Assembly (NCBI RefSeq): GCF_958295425.1
Contig: NC_081142.1
Location: 21,162,530 to 21,226,529, forward strand
Reading direction: 5' to 3'
Length of the DNA stretch: 64,000 nucleotides
From: Solea solea
Lineage: Eukaryota > Chordata > Actinopteri > Pleuronectiformes > Soleidae
Shown here: piece after piece, positions 12,690-23,925 of the stretch
Layout: each line of letters opens with the position of its first letter
Position numbering within the stretch: the stretch's first letter is position 1
The notes under the pieces: model-generated
Database searches by the model: none
Told to the model about the DNA's origin: nothing
What the model saw: only the letters and a program-made list of their open reading frames with translations
Translations under genes and position numbers: made by a program

Positions 12690-13580
12690 CACATGTCCAA
12701 CTTAGGAACCATTTCACATCTTTCCAGCAGGGAGTGCAGGCTTTGAATTTGAGAGAGAAATCTCTAAGATGTTTGCTGCCATCATTGAAGATCTTTTGGA
12801 GAATGAGTTCAGGGGAAACTGTCCGGACAAAAGTTTTTAATATGGATTTGGTCCCCTGTTGCCACTCTTCTTGGAAGACTTTCCTCAAGATTCTATGTGA
12901 ATTTGTGTCCATTCATTCACTCTGTGGAGCATTTATGATGTCAGGCACGGATGTTGGACGAGAAGGTTCTGGCTCACCACGATCTCTGTTCCAGTTCATC
13001 CAAAAGGTGCTCGATCATGCAGGGCTCTGTGTGGGACCACTCAAGTTCTTCCACAACAAACACCCTTGCTTTTGTCATGGTCTTGCCTTTTGCAGTATAG
13101 ACCTGGGTTCGCACCCCGGTTGGTGCAAGGGCCTTTCTGCATAGAGTTTGCATCTTCTCCTCGTGTGTGTGGGTTTTCTCCGGGTTCTCCGGCTTCCTCC
13201 CACAGTCCAAAAACATGCAATATGGGGATTAGGTGAATTGGACACCCGAAATTGACCGTAGGTGTTAGTGTGAGAGTGAATGGTTGTTTGTGTCTATGTG
13301 TGGCCCTGTGATGGACTGGCGAACTGTCCAGGTTGTGACCCCGCGACCCTTATCGAGGTAAAGTGGTAGAAAAATGGATGGATGGATTGAATAGAAAAGG
13401 ACCTTCCTCAAACTGCTGCCACAAATTCGGAAGCGTAGCATTGTCCAAAATGGCTTGGTATGCTGAAGCGTTAAGATTGTCCTTCTTTGGCGATGAGGGG
13501 CCCACATGGAGCCCAAATCCTGACAGAAACACCTGTATTCAATACTTAACCGGTGTGACCAAATACTTCTATCCACAGCT
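12690..13580 (-). pseudogene. Tc1/mariner-type transposase fossil, internally deleted and split by a SINE
   Basis: Reading the minus strand from about 13530 to 12840 gives broken pieces of a Tc1-like transposase: NLNASAYQAILDN, LPNLWQQFEEGPFLF, then after an interruption VVEELEW and IEHLLDELEQR, then a degenerate C-terminal end. These match the conserved order seen in fish Tc1 transposases (catalytic-core segment, then the E-L-D-W and I-E-H-L-W-D-E-L stretch). The N-terminal DNA-binding half is missing, since terminal-type sequence follows directly after about 13530. Frames are interrupted, so it is non-functional. The gap at about 13085-13386 is a SINE insertion. A shorter relative lies at about 19045-19310. 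Confidence 0.85.
13085..13386 (+). mobile_element. V-SINE (DANA-like) copy, 5'-truncated
   Basis: Begins near a tRNA-like B box (GGGTTCGCACCCC at about 13107) and continues into the conserved core of V-SINEs (GAGTTTGCAT, CTCCGG, CCACAGTCCAAAAACATGCA, TGAATTGGACAC, GTGAATGGTTG), ending in a GGATGGATGG tail. A longer copy in the opposite orientation lies at 40841-41227. It interrupts a Tc1-like fossil whose sequence resumes at about 13387, so it inserted later. Its exact left edge is uncertain because the host sequence resembles the SINE head there. Confidence 0.85.
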
Positions 13581-14558
13581 GAATATAAATATCAAGAGGA
13601 AAGACTTTTATCAACCACCTCTCCAGTTAATATGTGGTTAAATAAAAATGAAGATCATGGTCACAGTAAAAAATATAACGGACAATATTGAGTCAACTTT
13701 TATTCAAATAGCCCAATAATATCACACATTTGCCTCAAGGGTCTGAGTCGCTCCCTTTATTGTCCCAGCCTCCTTCATTACTAGGATACAGAGCAGCATG
13801 TGCATAGTTTTATGACAATGAGGCTTAACTACTACACTGATACATTGTTCTACATTTTATCCTGAAAGACTCTCTAAAACAATAGCCGCTTATAAAACGC
13901 TGCTGGCACAGTTTTACAGGCGCAGAGAGGAAAAGATCTCACATTTTAACTCGCTGTCTTGGCTTCACTGTATTTAGTTTTAACTAAAATAAATGCAGCA
14001 TATTACAACACAAGCCTCGATTTCACTGGTGATATGCTCCACTGAAAATGTCCACAGTGCCCCCACAGATACTCACATCTCTCTGTTGCTTACTGCACCA
14101 ACAATTAAAGACTACTGTGTTCACTGCAGCATATTAACACGCAAAGTTTGTGCCTGAAATATCACATAGGCTGTTATTATGACCACCACCTACCGACCCT
14201 GCAGACATACTGTATGTAGCTGGTACCTCTTTGTTTAAACTGTACTACTCTTTCTGTGGAGTCCATTAATATTTGTCCAGGGATGTATGTGCAGACTTCT
14301 AAATAATAAAAGTTAAACTGCACAGAAAGTGCTCTGAAATCTGGATCATTATCAAATTTTCAAATCAAAATGTACCTGGCCAAAGTACATATGCCTGTGG
14401 TTTCATAACCATCTCTTTTATTATTTCTTGCAAAATTCATGAAAATCCTGTATCTGCCCTTTAGTTTCTTTTAATCCTGGTATAGACAGACAAATGGCAC
14501 TGGAAATATAAGAAGCAGTAATGGTGATAATCTTCAAAACCCAGATTACGAATGGCTC

Positions 14559-15150
14559 TGTAGCAACCGATAACGTAATAACGGCCAATAATGTAATAAC
14601 GGCCAATAACGTAATCATTTAAATGTAATAAAACCAATAACGTAATAAATTGCCAATAATGTAATAAAGTTGTTGAGCCAATAACGTAATAACTTTTTGC
14701 CAATAATGTAATAACTTATTACGTTATTGGCTGGTTATTACGTTATTGGCCTTGCATTAAAAACATCCTTTGATAATGTAATAACTGAGCCAATAATGTA
14801 ATAACTGAGGTATCACTTTATTTTATTTTCAATTTCTGGAGAGAAAGTGTCACACTTAGCCTTAATATTGCATCTTGCAACAGATATCCGACCTTATAGA
14901 TACCCCTCCACCCTCAAACCCCCCTCCACAGGAGGCCTAAAGGAGCATTCAGGAATCAATTTGGATTTATATGTCGCTCTTAGGGTTCCATTATAGTACC
15001 CTGTGTATCCAACTCTGTGACCATACAGACGCTTTGACGGGGCAGTATGTTGCCTAAGTTATTACGTTATTGGCAAAAAGTTATTACGTTATTGGCTCAA
15101 CAAATTATTAATAAATTAACAAATAAATTATTACGTTATCAGTTGCTACA
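14559..15150. mobile_element. DNA-transposon-like element built of CCAATAAYGTAATAA arrays
   Basis: The ends are inverted repeats: TGTAGCAACCGATAACGTAA on the left, and on the right the reverse complement of nearly the same sequence, ending GTTGCTACA at 15150. The flanks share GGCTC (14554-14558 and 15151-15155), a likely 5-6 bp target-site duplication. Inside, about nine copies of a motif close to CCAATAAYGTAATAA run rightward or head-to-head between 14567 and 14810, and about three run leftward at 15056-15140. An unrelated spacer with a C-rich patch sits at about 14820-15045. No transposase is encoded; the Leu/Ile-rich open frames here are products of the repeat. The superfamily is not identified. 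Confidence 0.7.
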
Positions 15151-15159
15151 GGCTCTTTT

Positions 15160-15700
15160 CCACTATGGTCCTGGCTCGCCTCGCCTCGGCACAGTTGAGG
15201 TTACATTTCCACTCCAAAAAAAACCTCTCCAGAGCAGGTAGGGCTTTTAAGTCCAGCAGCAGGTGCCAGGTAATGAGTAAAGGAGGAGGAGAGGAGAAAC
15301 TCCAGGTCCACTGTAAAACATGGCACAACAGTGTGTTGGACATAACAGGTGTCACGATTCTGCAAATCCTCAATTTTCAATTTTAAGGTCACGATGCGAT
15401 TAGATTCCCGATCCTTTGCTTTCGGAGGTTGAGATCGTGAGATCGTGAGATCGTGAGATCGTGACATTGTGACGCCCCCTAGAATGTCAGCCGACCTGAT
15501 TTCCTCAGGCACGTCATTCCAGAGCCTCAGGGCTTCAACTGAAAATGTTCTGTGTTCTTTAGTTTTCCACCAGCCTTCTGAGACAGACAGCACACCACCG
15601 CCTGAGGATGTTGAGATAAGGAAAAAAGAGCAGCATCAGGCACCGAAAGGTCACAGAGAGAGAGAGAGAGACTTTGGAAAGCCCTGAGTCATTAGGATAT
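15160..15700. repeat. repeat mosaic with a possible antisense LINE fragment
   Basis: The first part (TTTTCCACTATGG, then CTCGCCTCGCC) resembles an interspersed fish repeat that recurs divergently near 46740-46860. A tandem GATCGTGA array (four copies) sits at about 15431-15464. On the minus strand 15593 to about 15490 reads FSVEALRLWNDVPEEIRSA, which resembles the C-terminal phrase of many L2/Rex-type reverse-transcriptase polyproteins. That assignment is by eye and short. Nothing here is intact. Confidence 0.4.
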
Positions 15701-16334
15701 TGAAATAAATCGTAAAAAAAGCCACTTCACATAGGGTGAAACAGAGGTGATGTCACCACATCTGAGCTGTGAGCTGAGGAAGATTATCACCACAGAAGTC
15801 TTATCGACGTGTGGATGAGGATAGATTCACCTTTTCTGTTTTGACTGATAAGTTATACTTTGGCCCGTTCCATGTGATTTTAGGACGGGGACTTTCCCAG
15901 TCAGTCAAAGTATGTGAGCTTTCCTGTGTGTTCACTGCTTTCATCCCCGTGTATGACTAATCTCTGGAAACGTCTTCAAAGGAAAACAACATGTGCTTGC
16001 TGTCGGGTTGAGGCCCAGCGTGGAGTGAATAAACATGAATAGGAGGGGTCCACAGAGGAAAGAAGACGAGACGGGAGTGATTCACGGTTGAAGGAGAAGA
16101 AGACAGAGGAGAGGAGAACAGTGTGGTTGAGAATGTGAACAGTGAGTTTGAAGAGAATAAGCAGCAGGCAGTTGATGCCTTTCCAAGGACAAACCGTACA
16201 TTTCCGTCTTTGAACAATGTCATAGCAAGTTTTAAATCAGTTTGAACCTTAAATTGATTTCACCTGCTGCTTCCCATAAAGATCCCAACTAAACAGACAC
16301 TCCTGGCAGTGTTTTTGTATTGACTCTGTAAGGT

Positions 16335-16381
16335 TGATATATTGTGTTTTTTATATAACACAATATATCATGTGTTTTTTT

Positions 16382-16425
<44 letters not shown>
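16335..16425. repeat. perfect 14-bp hairpin followed by a (TA)n tract
   Basis: TGATATATTGTGTT (16335-16348) and its exact reverse complement (16357-16370) enclose an 8-base loop, then comes a T-rich stretch and (TA)n to about 16425. The open frame rich in Ile/Tyr across it is a microsatellite artefact. Confidence 0.8.
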
Positions 16426-17034
16426 TATATTATATAAACGTCAGCTGAAGCCTTGTCTCTTTTCCACTGGAGATAGTTTCTTATCTCTGTTGGATTTGTC
16501 TTGGCTGTTTCAGGATATTATACCCATTTCCAGAGAATTAAAAAGGTGTCAAAAGGGACAAATGGGAAGCTGAAGGTGGTTCAGGCTGAAATTGGTCTTC
16601 TTAATTCACTGTCATGGGGCACGCTTCCTGGTTGACTGGCCATATTTTTCACAACCTAACGTGTTCACAACGGCGAGCCACCTAACACAGGAGCCCTTGT
16701 TTCCTGTTGGTTTGTGGCTGTTTGTGTCAACAAGACGTCAAGCTTAGTATGAGGAAAAGACTGCGGACGTTTGCCTTGACGACTATGGGATATTAGCACC
16801 AATCGCAAAGGGAGTGAAATTGTTCTGTCGCCCCATATCGGCTGACTGTTGTGGGTGGAGCCACCCTGATTTTACTCTGGTACCCCAAAGGAAAGGTACC
16901 AAAGAATGCAATGGTTGTGACCGGTTATTTTGGTACCATTCCTAATAGAAAGGCAAAATAAATATGTAAAATATTCCACTCGGTGGACACACGGTCACTT
17001 GGACTTCAGCCACAGTTCAAATCTTGACCACTGA

Positions 17035-17250
17035 CTTAACCAGTTTGAAGTTTCTGCCTCATTAGGACCAGGTTTTGGTCTCCATAAGGACAACTGGTCC
17101 TGACAATGGTAATGCTTATACCAAAAAAGATACTAAATAGGTAACAAATACACAGTGGACACTCAGACATACTGCATTCCTTAGCCCCTTACCCTAACCG
17201 TAACCATCTAAATGCCTAATTCTAACCCTAACCCTAAAACCAGGTGTTAA
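17035..17250 (+). repeat. interspersed repeat carrying CCCTAA units
   Basis: The repeat has the phrases CCTCATTAGGACC, GGACACTCAGACATACTGCATTCC, then scattered CCCTAA/CCTAAC units and CTAAAACCAGG. Related sequence is at about 31245-31460, 39885-40005 and, reversed, 40730-40810. The short telomere-like units belong to this repeat family and do not mark a telomere. Confidence 0.6.
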
Positions 17251-18493
17251 TCCTTTAGATGTATCTATTGGTTAATAATACCAGTTAATAACCAGACATA
17301 AATACTCCTCCTTCTTTTCCCATTCTGTCTTTATATTTTATACTCACTGCAAAAGCTTTGAAGCCTTCAAAACTAAAGTCTCCCGAAATATTGAAATTGG
17401 GGGGAAAAAATAACAATGGGTTCTCGAGAGTTCTGAGTGGCATCTACAAATGACTTTGGAGCAACCTGCAACCACCAAACAAGTGTTCTCGAGGATGATA
17501 TCTGAACTCAAATACCACTTTATGGAAGCGTACCTGATTGATCATCCCTCTTATATTATGTTAATTAGAGTCTACAGTTTGTTCACTGTCATTCAAAGAC
17601 AGCAGAAGTAGCAGTAAGACGACGTTAAGGACAGGTACTTCTAACCCTGACCCATCTTTACACTTTTACCAAAGGGAATAACACAGTGAAGCTCATCTGA
17701 GATCTATGTACTGTATTTCTATACAGACTTGGGTGGTTGTTTTCCACTTGCTGGGTGTCCTCACCATAATCTAGTAAAACGAATGTTGTTTTAAAACACA
17801 ATTACACAAAGGCAGTTGAGTCAGTGTTGTCAGCACTTGTTGCCGTCGGTTTTCTGAAGCTGAAGCAGCATTTTTATAGCATAAAAATAATTAGAATATT
17901 AAATCACTTTGTGGGAACACACACACACACACACACACACTGAGGCCAGACCTCACTGCTTTTCAGAGTTATTCTGACACCAAACCAAAAGGCTCTTTGT
18001 ACCGAAGCCAAATCCTCAGACCTCAGATGTTGCCAAAACTGGGCGTCTTGTTTGAATGTAATAAAACACCAATTTCAATAAGTTATTTATTTGGTGTTTT
18101 TTTCAATGTGAGGTCACTTTGTGGGACCAAATTCAACTTTTGCCCCATAGTTGATAACGGGGACGAGAAAGGATTTTGTTTGTTTTAGCTTGTTTGGGGT
18201 CTCGATGCCGCTCTGGCTTTCAGGACACGCTGCATGTGTTCATTCGGCTGAGGATGAATGTTGGTTGGAGTCAAGGCACCGTCGCTTTTAAAAAAAAGGA
18301 ATCTGTTCTGCCTGCACGCCTCTCTGCTATGACAAGCCAGACAAGAAGAGAGGGCAGACAGAGAGAGACCTAAGCTGTTTCTCATGACCTGCCGTGTGTC
18401 AGAGTGAGGGAAGAAAGAGGGAGAGGCAAGAGTCCATGACCCTCTGCTTAAAGTAAAAAGTATAATTGCATTTGCACAGTAGGGCAATTGCTT

Positions 18494-18672
18494 CTCATAA
18501 TTATTACTTTTTATCTCATAATTTCAACTTTTATCTTATAATTTTGACTTTTATTTCATAATTTCGACTTTTATTTTATAATTTCAACTTTTTATCTCAT
18601 TTCCACTTTTTATCTCATAATTCTGACTTTTTATCTTATAATTTTGACTTTTTCATCTCATAATTTCAACAA
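18494..18672. repeat. minisatellite, unit about 20-22 bp (TTTTATCTCATAATTTCAAC)
   Basis: About eight diverged tandem copies alternate CTCATAATTTC, CTTATAATTTTG and TTTATAATTTC followed by (A/G)ACTTTT. A second shorter array of the same family is at 20024-20106, with GACTTTTTAGCTCATA units. Confidence 0.85.
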
Positions 18673-18824
18673 AAAAAAAAATCTTTTGTGTTGTCTGATT
18701 TTATCGTTCTTATCAAAATACAAACAACTTGAGGGCACATCTGAGCCACATGGACGCACAAATGTGTTCACAGATTCTTCGGAGGTGTAACTTTGTATTT
18801 ATGTCCCTCCCTTCTCTTCTTTAG

Positions 18825-18960
18825 AGTCAGGCCATGCGCATCGTTCGGACGGTCGGCCAGGCCTTCGAGGTTTGTCACAAGCTGAGTCTGCATCACACGC
18901 AGCAGAGCGCAGACGGACAGGAGGACGGCGACAAGAGCGGCAACGACTCCTCCATCACAG
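18825..18960 (+). CDS. nos1ap: nos1ap coding exon B: PTB C-terminal helix and start of linker
   Basis: Encodes 45 residues beginning [20 protein letters not shown] and ending near SGNDSSIT. The stretch [19 protein letters not shown] is the C-terminal alpha helix that closes the PTB fold, and [12 protein letters not shown] opens the flexible linker, as in mammalian NOS1AP. The acceptor is TTCTTTAG at 18817-18824 after a C/T-rich tract and the donor is GTACAC at 18961. It enters in phase 0, matching exon A, and leaves one base (phase 1). The linker part ([14 protein letters not shown]) is less conserved than the helix, as expected. Confidence 0.97.
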
Positions 18961-19044
18961 GTACACACAGGCACAGACAGACACCAGACGTCACATTATT
19001 TCTGGACTGCATTGTGTGTAAATATCTCCCGCTGTAACAATACT

Positions 19045-19310
19045 TTAATATCTTCTTGGAAGACTGTCCTCAAGATTTTTTAATGTTTCTTATGGGAATT
19101 TGTGTCCAGTCAACTTCTTCCTCACCAAACTCAAACTGTGTCTTTATAGTCCTTGCTTTGTGCACTGGGGCACAGTTAAAATAGAAAATGTTCTTCCTCA
19201 AACTGCTGACACAAAGTCGGAAGCATAGCCTTGTCCAAAAATGTCTTTGTATGCTGAAGATTGTCCTTTATTGGAAATTCTGCCGTCACAGAAACAGCAT
19301 CAGCTCTATG
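19045..19310 (-). mobile_element. Tc1-derived fragment, second copy
   Basis: Matches the fossil at 12690-13580 in two blocks: CTTCTTGGAAGACTGTCCTC (compare 12868-12890) and TTCCTCAAACTGCTGACACA with AAGTCGGAAGCATAGC (compare 13403-13440). The intervening transposase-derived sequence is shorter and is not interrupted by a SINE here. No intact frame. Confidence 0.7.
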
Positions 19311-20023
19311 GTGATGCCGACTTGTGGCGCAATATTCCACATTAGTTCACCTCGGAATATGGCGGTGTGGCAGATCGTCTCGAACTTAACCCTCGGTGCA
19401 CAAGTTCTAGCTCCACATGAGGAAGTCTGAGTAATTACCCTCCGCTTGTGTCTTTGTACGTAACATATGTGAGTTTAATCAGCATTGTGTGAGCTAATTT
19501 GACACGCTTTTGTAAATAAATGTCACAGACGACAGTTTTAATTTCACTCCCCCTGCACATTACACGTCAAAATGTAATCACGGGAACAGTCGCAATTTTA
19601 TTCACACAAAACAAAAATAAACACCCTGGACAGAGTTCACACAGCCAATATAAAAACTAATAATAGTATTTATGAATAAAAGATACAGTAAATGTATTCT
19701 TTAGTGTGAAATTTTCACTTTAAACACAATTTGGCATCTCACTTTTACCGTGAAATAAACTAATTGTGGGATAAATCAGCTGTTATGACCCGCTGAGCTA
19801 CGCTGGCAGGACAACAGTAGCAGCTGTCTTATTAAATGTGCGGCCTCCCTCGCCGGAAGATTTGTGTCTCGTATGCACCTTAGCAATTTATGTGAGTCGT
19901 TTACACTAATGTCTTTATTCACAATTTACTTTTACATCTTTTATTTATTATTCTGTACAGGACTTTAATCCACTGTGCCTCACAAGTAAAGTTGGATTGG
20001 ATTGGACAAAAAATAAAACGTTT

Positions 20024-20106
20024 TTTTTATCTCATAATTTCGACTTTTTAGCTCATAGTCGACCTTTTAGCTCATATTTCTGACTTTTTAGCTCATAATT
20101 TCAAAT
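20024..20106. repeat. minisatellite related to 18494-18672
   Basis: Four copies of a unit like GACTTTTTAGCTCATAATTT. It is about 1.4 kb downstream of the first array's end, on the other side of exon B. Confidence 0.75.
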
Positions 20107-21109
20107 TACTTTGAGGATATTTTTATTATCAATCTAAGTTTTACTCTTTTTTCTTTTTCTGGCAGAAATGGGTTTCCATAGAAAACACAAAGAAGCACAC
20201 GTGTAAAGTTTAATACCTGAAACAAACAGAGGCAGAATAGCGACGTCATCAAAAGTTTCATACCGCAGCTTTAAATGATATGATGTTCGTACACAAGTGG
20301 GTCAGGAAGGACGACGACCGCTCCAGGGAGAGCAGGGTTTTACCTCTGCAGAAGTGCAAAGCTTATCCGACGAGATAAACAACTTTTTTATTTTTAGGGC
20401 ATTTAATTAATTTAAAAAAAAAAGAAAAAAAAGAGAAAGAATAGGCCATGGTGGGGATTTATTCATTTGAGGCAAACCCGGCTAACACCGCAGACACCTC
20501 ACATCGCAGCTGACACATCCCACAGACAAAGCACATTAACACCTACAGAGTTCCTCCAGCCATATGTTTTGACAAAGCACCAACAGATTGTATTGTGTAT
20601 GCAACCCCACACACACACACAGGCACACACTCACTCCTGTCTGCATTGTGCCCAAGTTGGCAAGCATGAGAGGGCGATGGTGGAGTGAATGTCACGGATG
20701 AGTCAGCCCACAGAAAGACAACAGCGTTGGTGGGCCGAGCTACTTTTAACCCGCCGCCACGTGTCTGAATGAGCCGCAGCTCAGGGACACGTGGCCTGTG
20801 AGTGGGCTCTGAGAGGACGGACGTGGGGTTTTAGCAGCTCCGAGAGTCGCTCTGTAGTTCCAGCGGTCACCCTCCTGACCGGGACGTGGAGGTGTCACAC
20901 TGGGCCACGTTATCGCTGCAACTCCATGCAGCTATTCAGAGACACGAGCCGGCTTTCACATGCTGATGAGCCCCCCTGAGATTGCGCCAACATAGACCGG
21001 AAGCTCCAATTAACCCTGCGTTTGTGTGTGTATCTGCGTCATTACCTCGTTTATGAAACCCTAAAGTTTCAGAACAAACAGTTCAGCCACTGCTGAGAAA
21101 ATAGGGTTT

Positions 21110-21640
21110 TATTGTTTTCCTGGGCTCTGCGAAGCGGATCGGCACTTCCGTAATTTGATGTCGTCATCAGAAATAATCACCACTCCTCTCACCACCGTAG
21201 CGCCTCCCGGTGCAGGCACTAGTCCGGGCACATACGGTAGCGTACATTCAACCGCAGAAGAAGAAGAACTACTCTCGTTGTAGCTGCTGAGATGCAGAGC
21301 ATCCACCGTGCCAGAGGGGGAGCTGTGTATCTGAGAGCTGGCCTATCTATTACGTCACTTCCAGGTACTTGGCCAATCACAGGACAGTAGGAAAGCTCTC
21401 GTTGGCTGGCCAATCACAACACAGTCCACGTTCTGGGGGTGTGGTTTTGGTCTGAAACAGCGCGGCTGACGAGAGCGTCAGTGAGGAGATATTTTGATCG
21501 GCTCGTTTGCAGCGATTAGGAGGTTTTTAACCATGAAAACAAGTTAATATATGTAAGTAGACCTCCATAACTTGTGTGATACAAGCATTCGATGTCACCT
21601 TTAAAACAATGGGATATTATAATGTTATTTTACTGCAACT
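21110..21640. repeat. probable interspersed repeat of unknown class
   Basis: Phrases such as GGCCAATCACA (twice, 21371 and 21410), ACGTCACTTCCAGG, CCATGAAAACAAGTTAATAT and ACCTTTAAAACAATGGGATA resemble a dispersed fish repeat I have seen in other genomes. The boundaries and class cannot be fixed from one copy, and no target-site duplication was found. Confidence 0.35.
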
Positions 21641-21701
21641 AATGGCGTCTGCCGGATGGCATCATTTAGTGCTCGGCAGTGTACCGGTTCATACCGAAAA
21701 C

Positions 21702-22760
21702 TAGGGCTGCAAGGAACGATTATTTTGATAATCGATTAATCTGACGAAAACAACCCTGGTGTAGCTCAAATGTGCACAGTTCCTCAATGTTGGTATGTCG
21801 TAGAATGCACATCTCTCTCTCTCTCTCTCTCTATAGAAAGATTCCCCTCATGTCTGCTTAACTGACACTGTAAAACTGAAATCTGTGATTGGGAGTAAGG
21901 GTTTGAAAAGAGTTGAAGTCGTAGAGGAAGGAAGAGGACAGGGAGACATGTCAGCGGTGTAGAGGAAGAGGAAGAGACGACAGTGTGTGGGTGTCACATT
22001 GTTGGTGATAGCATTAAAGTGGACGAGCAGAAGGGCTCTCACTGCGCACAGAAGGGAGAAGTAATATAATGGATCGATGGAAAGAGAGTCAGACGGGGAT
22101 GAAGGTGGGATAGAGAGTGAAGGTATGAGGTGAAAGGAGAAGGCGGAGAAAGACGAGAACAGACCACATGAAAGAGATGAGAACGGATGAAAGCGCATAG
22201 AAATCAGGGCCAAATTAAATTGCTCTGAAATACATATTTAATATCGGATCACATCACAAGTGCGCGAGCTAACGGAAGAAATGTTTAATAAAAAAGAAAT
22301 AACTGCTAAGGCAAATCAAACACGCTTGAAGGAGTTAAACATTTGAGCTTGTTACTTTGAGCGTGAATGAAAAAGAACAAAAAATAAATGGAGAATAAAC
22401 GGAGAAGAAGAGTAGTGTCGATAAAAAAAGGGAACGGACAGAAAGTTAATAAGCACTTTCAACTTTTCTTTAATAATCAAGGATAAAATGTCACCTTTTA
22501 CTCTTCTCCCTTTTATCGCTTGTTCACGTTTCACATGATTCGACTGTGAGTTGTTTCCCCTGCACGTTTGACATTTAAGAAGCGGTTCAGCTTATTTGTA
22601 GTCATACTCCAGCTCCTTCATGACAGTTGAATTTAAACTTTGCTCCAGATAACAAAGAAACCATTAACACACGATCATTTCGACATTCGAGAACATCGTT
22701 TTCTGACATTTTTATGGACCAAGCGATTACTCGATTAATCGTGAAAAGAATCGTTAGCAG
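21702..22760. mobile_element. hAT-like non-autonomous element, right end damaged
   Basis: The left end TAGGGCTGCAAGGAACGATT followed by ATTTTGATAATCGATTAATC is the typical terminus of a widespread fish hAT family. Near the right end the phrases TTATGGACCAAGCGATTACT, CGATTAATCG and AATCGTTAGCAG are the mirrored counterpart, but the last bases of the repeat are lost and no 8-bp duplication is visible. The interior is purine-rich and non-coding. A relic of the same family lies at about 34590-34700. Confidence 0.65.
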
Positions 22761-23925
22761 TACATGTGCACCTCCTCATACTAGATTGTATCTGCCATAC
22801 TAGTGTAGTGCAGCAAAACACAGAAACAATGAGGAGAAAGCAAGTGCACAAAGAAGCAATGGCTACTTTGAAGCTGGTGCGATACAATAAGGTGTTTGTT
22901 GATTCACGAGGGCAGGAAGTGAAACAGCTGAAGACACAAATATGACAGGAAGTACGGCTCAACATCGGCAAGGGAAAAAAAAAAAATCAGCGTAACCACA
23001 GGAGATGTCTTTGTTGACATCATCGGAAGCAATTATGTAAAAACCACGATTTAATAACGAGCTGTCAAACTCGCGCAAAAATGTGTATGAAATACTCAAG
23101 CATGTCTTTTTCACCGCAGATATTTCTTATATATATTCTTGACATGAAATAGTAGAACACACACGGGTTTTATCAGTAACATTAGTGAGAGTCCCACTCC
23201 AGTTTTAAAGAAGTACTAGAAAGTTGTTGTTTTTGTTTCTCATAAGACTGCACACGTTCCCCCGTGTCTTCGTGAACATATGTTGTTCAACACAGTCCAG
23301 AATGCTTGAGGCAAATGTTAAAACTTCATTTGCAAAAATCAACATTGGGGACCTTTATGTGAGAAATGAGACTTTTCCAGTGTTGACCTTATGGCAAGAA
23401 GATGCAAAAATGACTGTAGCATTTTCAGCAGGTTTGGTTGATATAATATGACGCGTGGTGCTTTTGCAGACGTCGAGTGGATCGTTGTCTTTGACAAAAA
23501 TCACATTTGACTGAAACTCGACAGAAGCAGCATCCAAGGTTTTTTGCTCAGTCTGCTTTCACTGAGTCTCATCCAAAGGCAAAACAGTTGATAGTTAATT
23601 ACTGTATATTTGAAGCACACTCTAAATCCCATTTAGACCTGTGTCCCATAAAACAATGTAGCAAGCACAATTAGAAAGCTGTTCAAAATCTAAAATCACA
23701 AAACGGAAACTCCCTGGAGAACATTGTATAGATGCATTTGCTGTATGTTATACTGTATATGTTTGTGCATTTACTGAGAAGTGATTCAATCCGCTCTGTC
23801 TCTTAACCGAGTGTGTCTATGTGTGTCCCACCCATGTGTGCGTGTGTACATGCTCATGCCCACATGTGTGCATGTAGGCGTGCGTGCTTATCCACCTGTG
23901 TGTGTGTGTACTTTCCACGGCTCAG

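Larger units (their letters stand above)
6998..18824 (+). other. nos1ap: nos1ap intron between exons A and B (11.8 kb)
   Basis: Non-coding. It holds a Tc1-like transposase fossil with a V-SINE inserted (about 12690-13580), the motif-array element at 14559-15150, a repeat mosaic at 15150-15700, a perfect hairpin beside a (TA)n tract (16335-16425), a CCCTAA-containing repeat (about 17035-17250) and a 20-22 bp minisatellite (18494-18672). The stretch 8380-8520 looks like possible conserved non-coding DNA. I see nothing of note in most of 7100-12600. Confidence 0.85.
18961..23925 (+). other. nos1ap: nos1ap intron between exons B and C (5.0 kb)
   Basis: Non-coding. It contains a second Tc1-derived fragment (about 19045-19310), a minisatellite (20024-20106), a probable interspersed repeat at about 21110-21640, a hAT-like element from 21702 to about 22760, and a (GT)-rich stretch just before exon C (23810-23910). 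I see nothing specific in 19500-20020 and 20107-21100, beyond GC-richer DNA at 20690-20990. Confidence 0.85.

Noticed and set aside
12686..13144. 152-codon plus-strand frame
   Set aside because: It is antisense to the Tc1 transposase fossil and runs into the V-SINE.
14421..14703. minus-strand frames rich in Leu/Ile (L-L-A-V-I-T repeats) resembling membrane proteins
   Set aside because: They are translations of the CCAATAAYGTAATAA array.
17160..17250. interstitial telomere
   Set aside because: The CCCTAA units are few, interrupted and part of a dispersed repeat seen at three other places.
18494..18672. regularly spaced repeats that might suggest a CRISPR-like array
   Set aside because: Units are contiguous 20-22 bp minisatellite copies without unique spacers, in a vertebrate intron.
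21848..22213. 121-codon minus-strand frame
   Set aside because: It lies in the purine-rich interior of a hAT-like element; Ser/Leu/Phe-rich with no domain.
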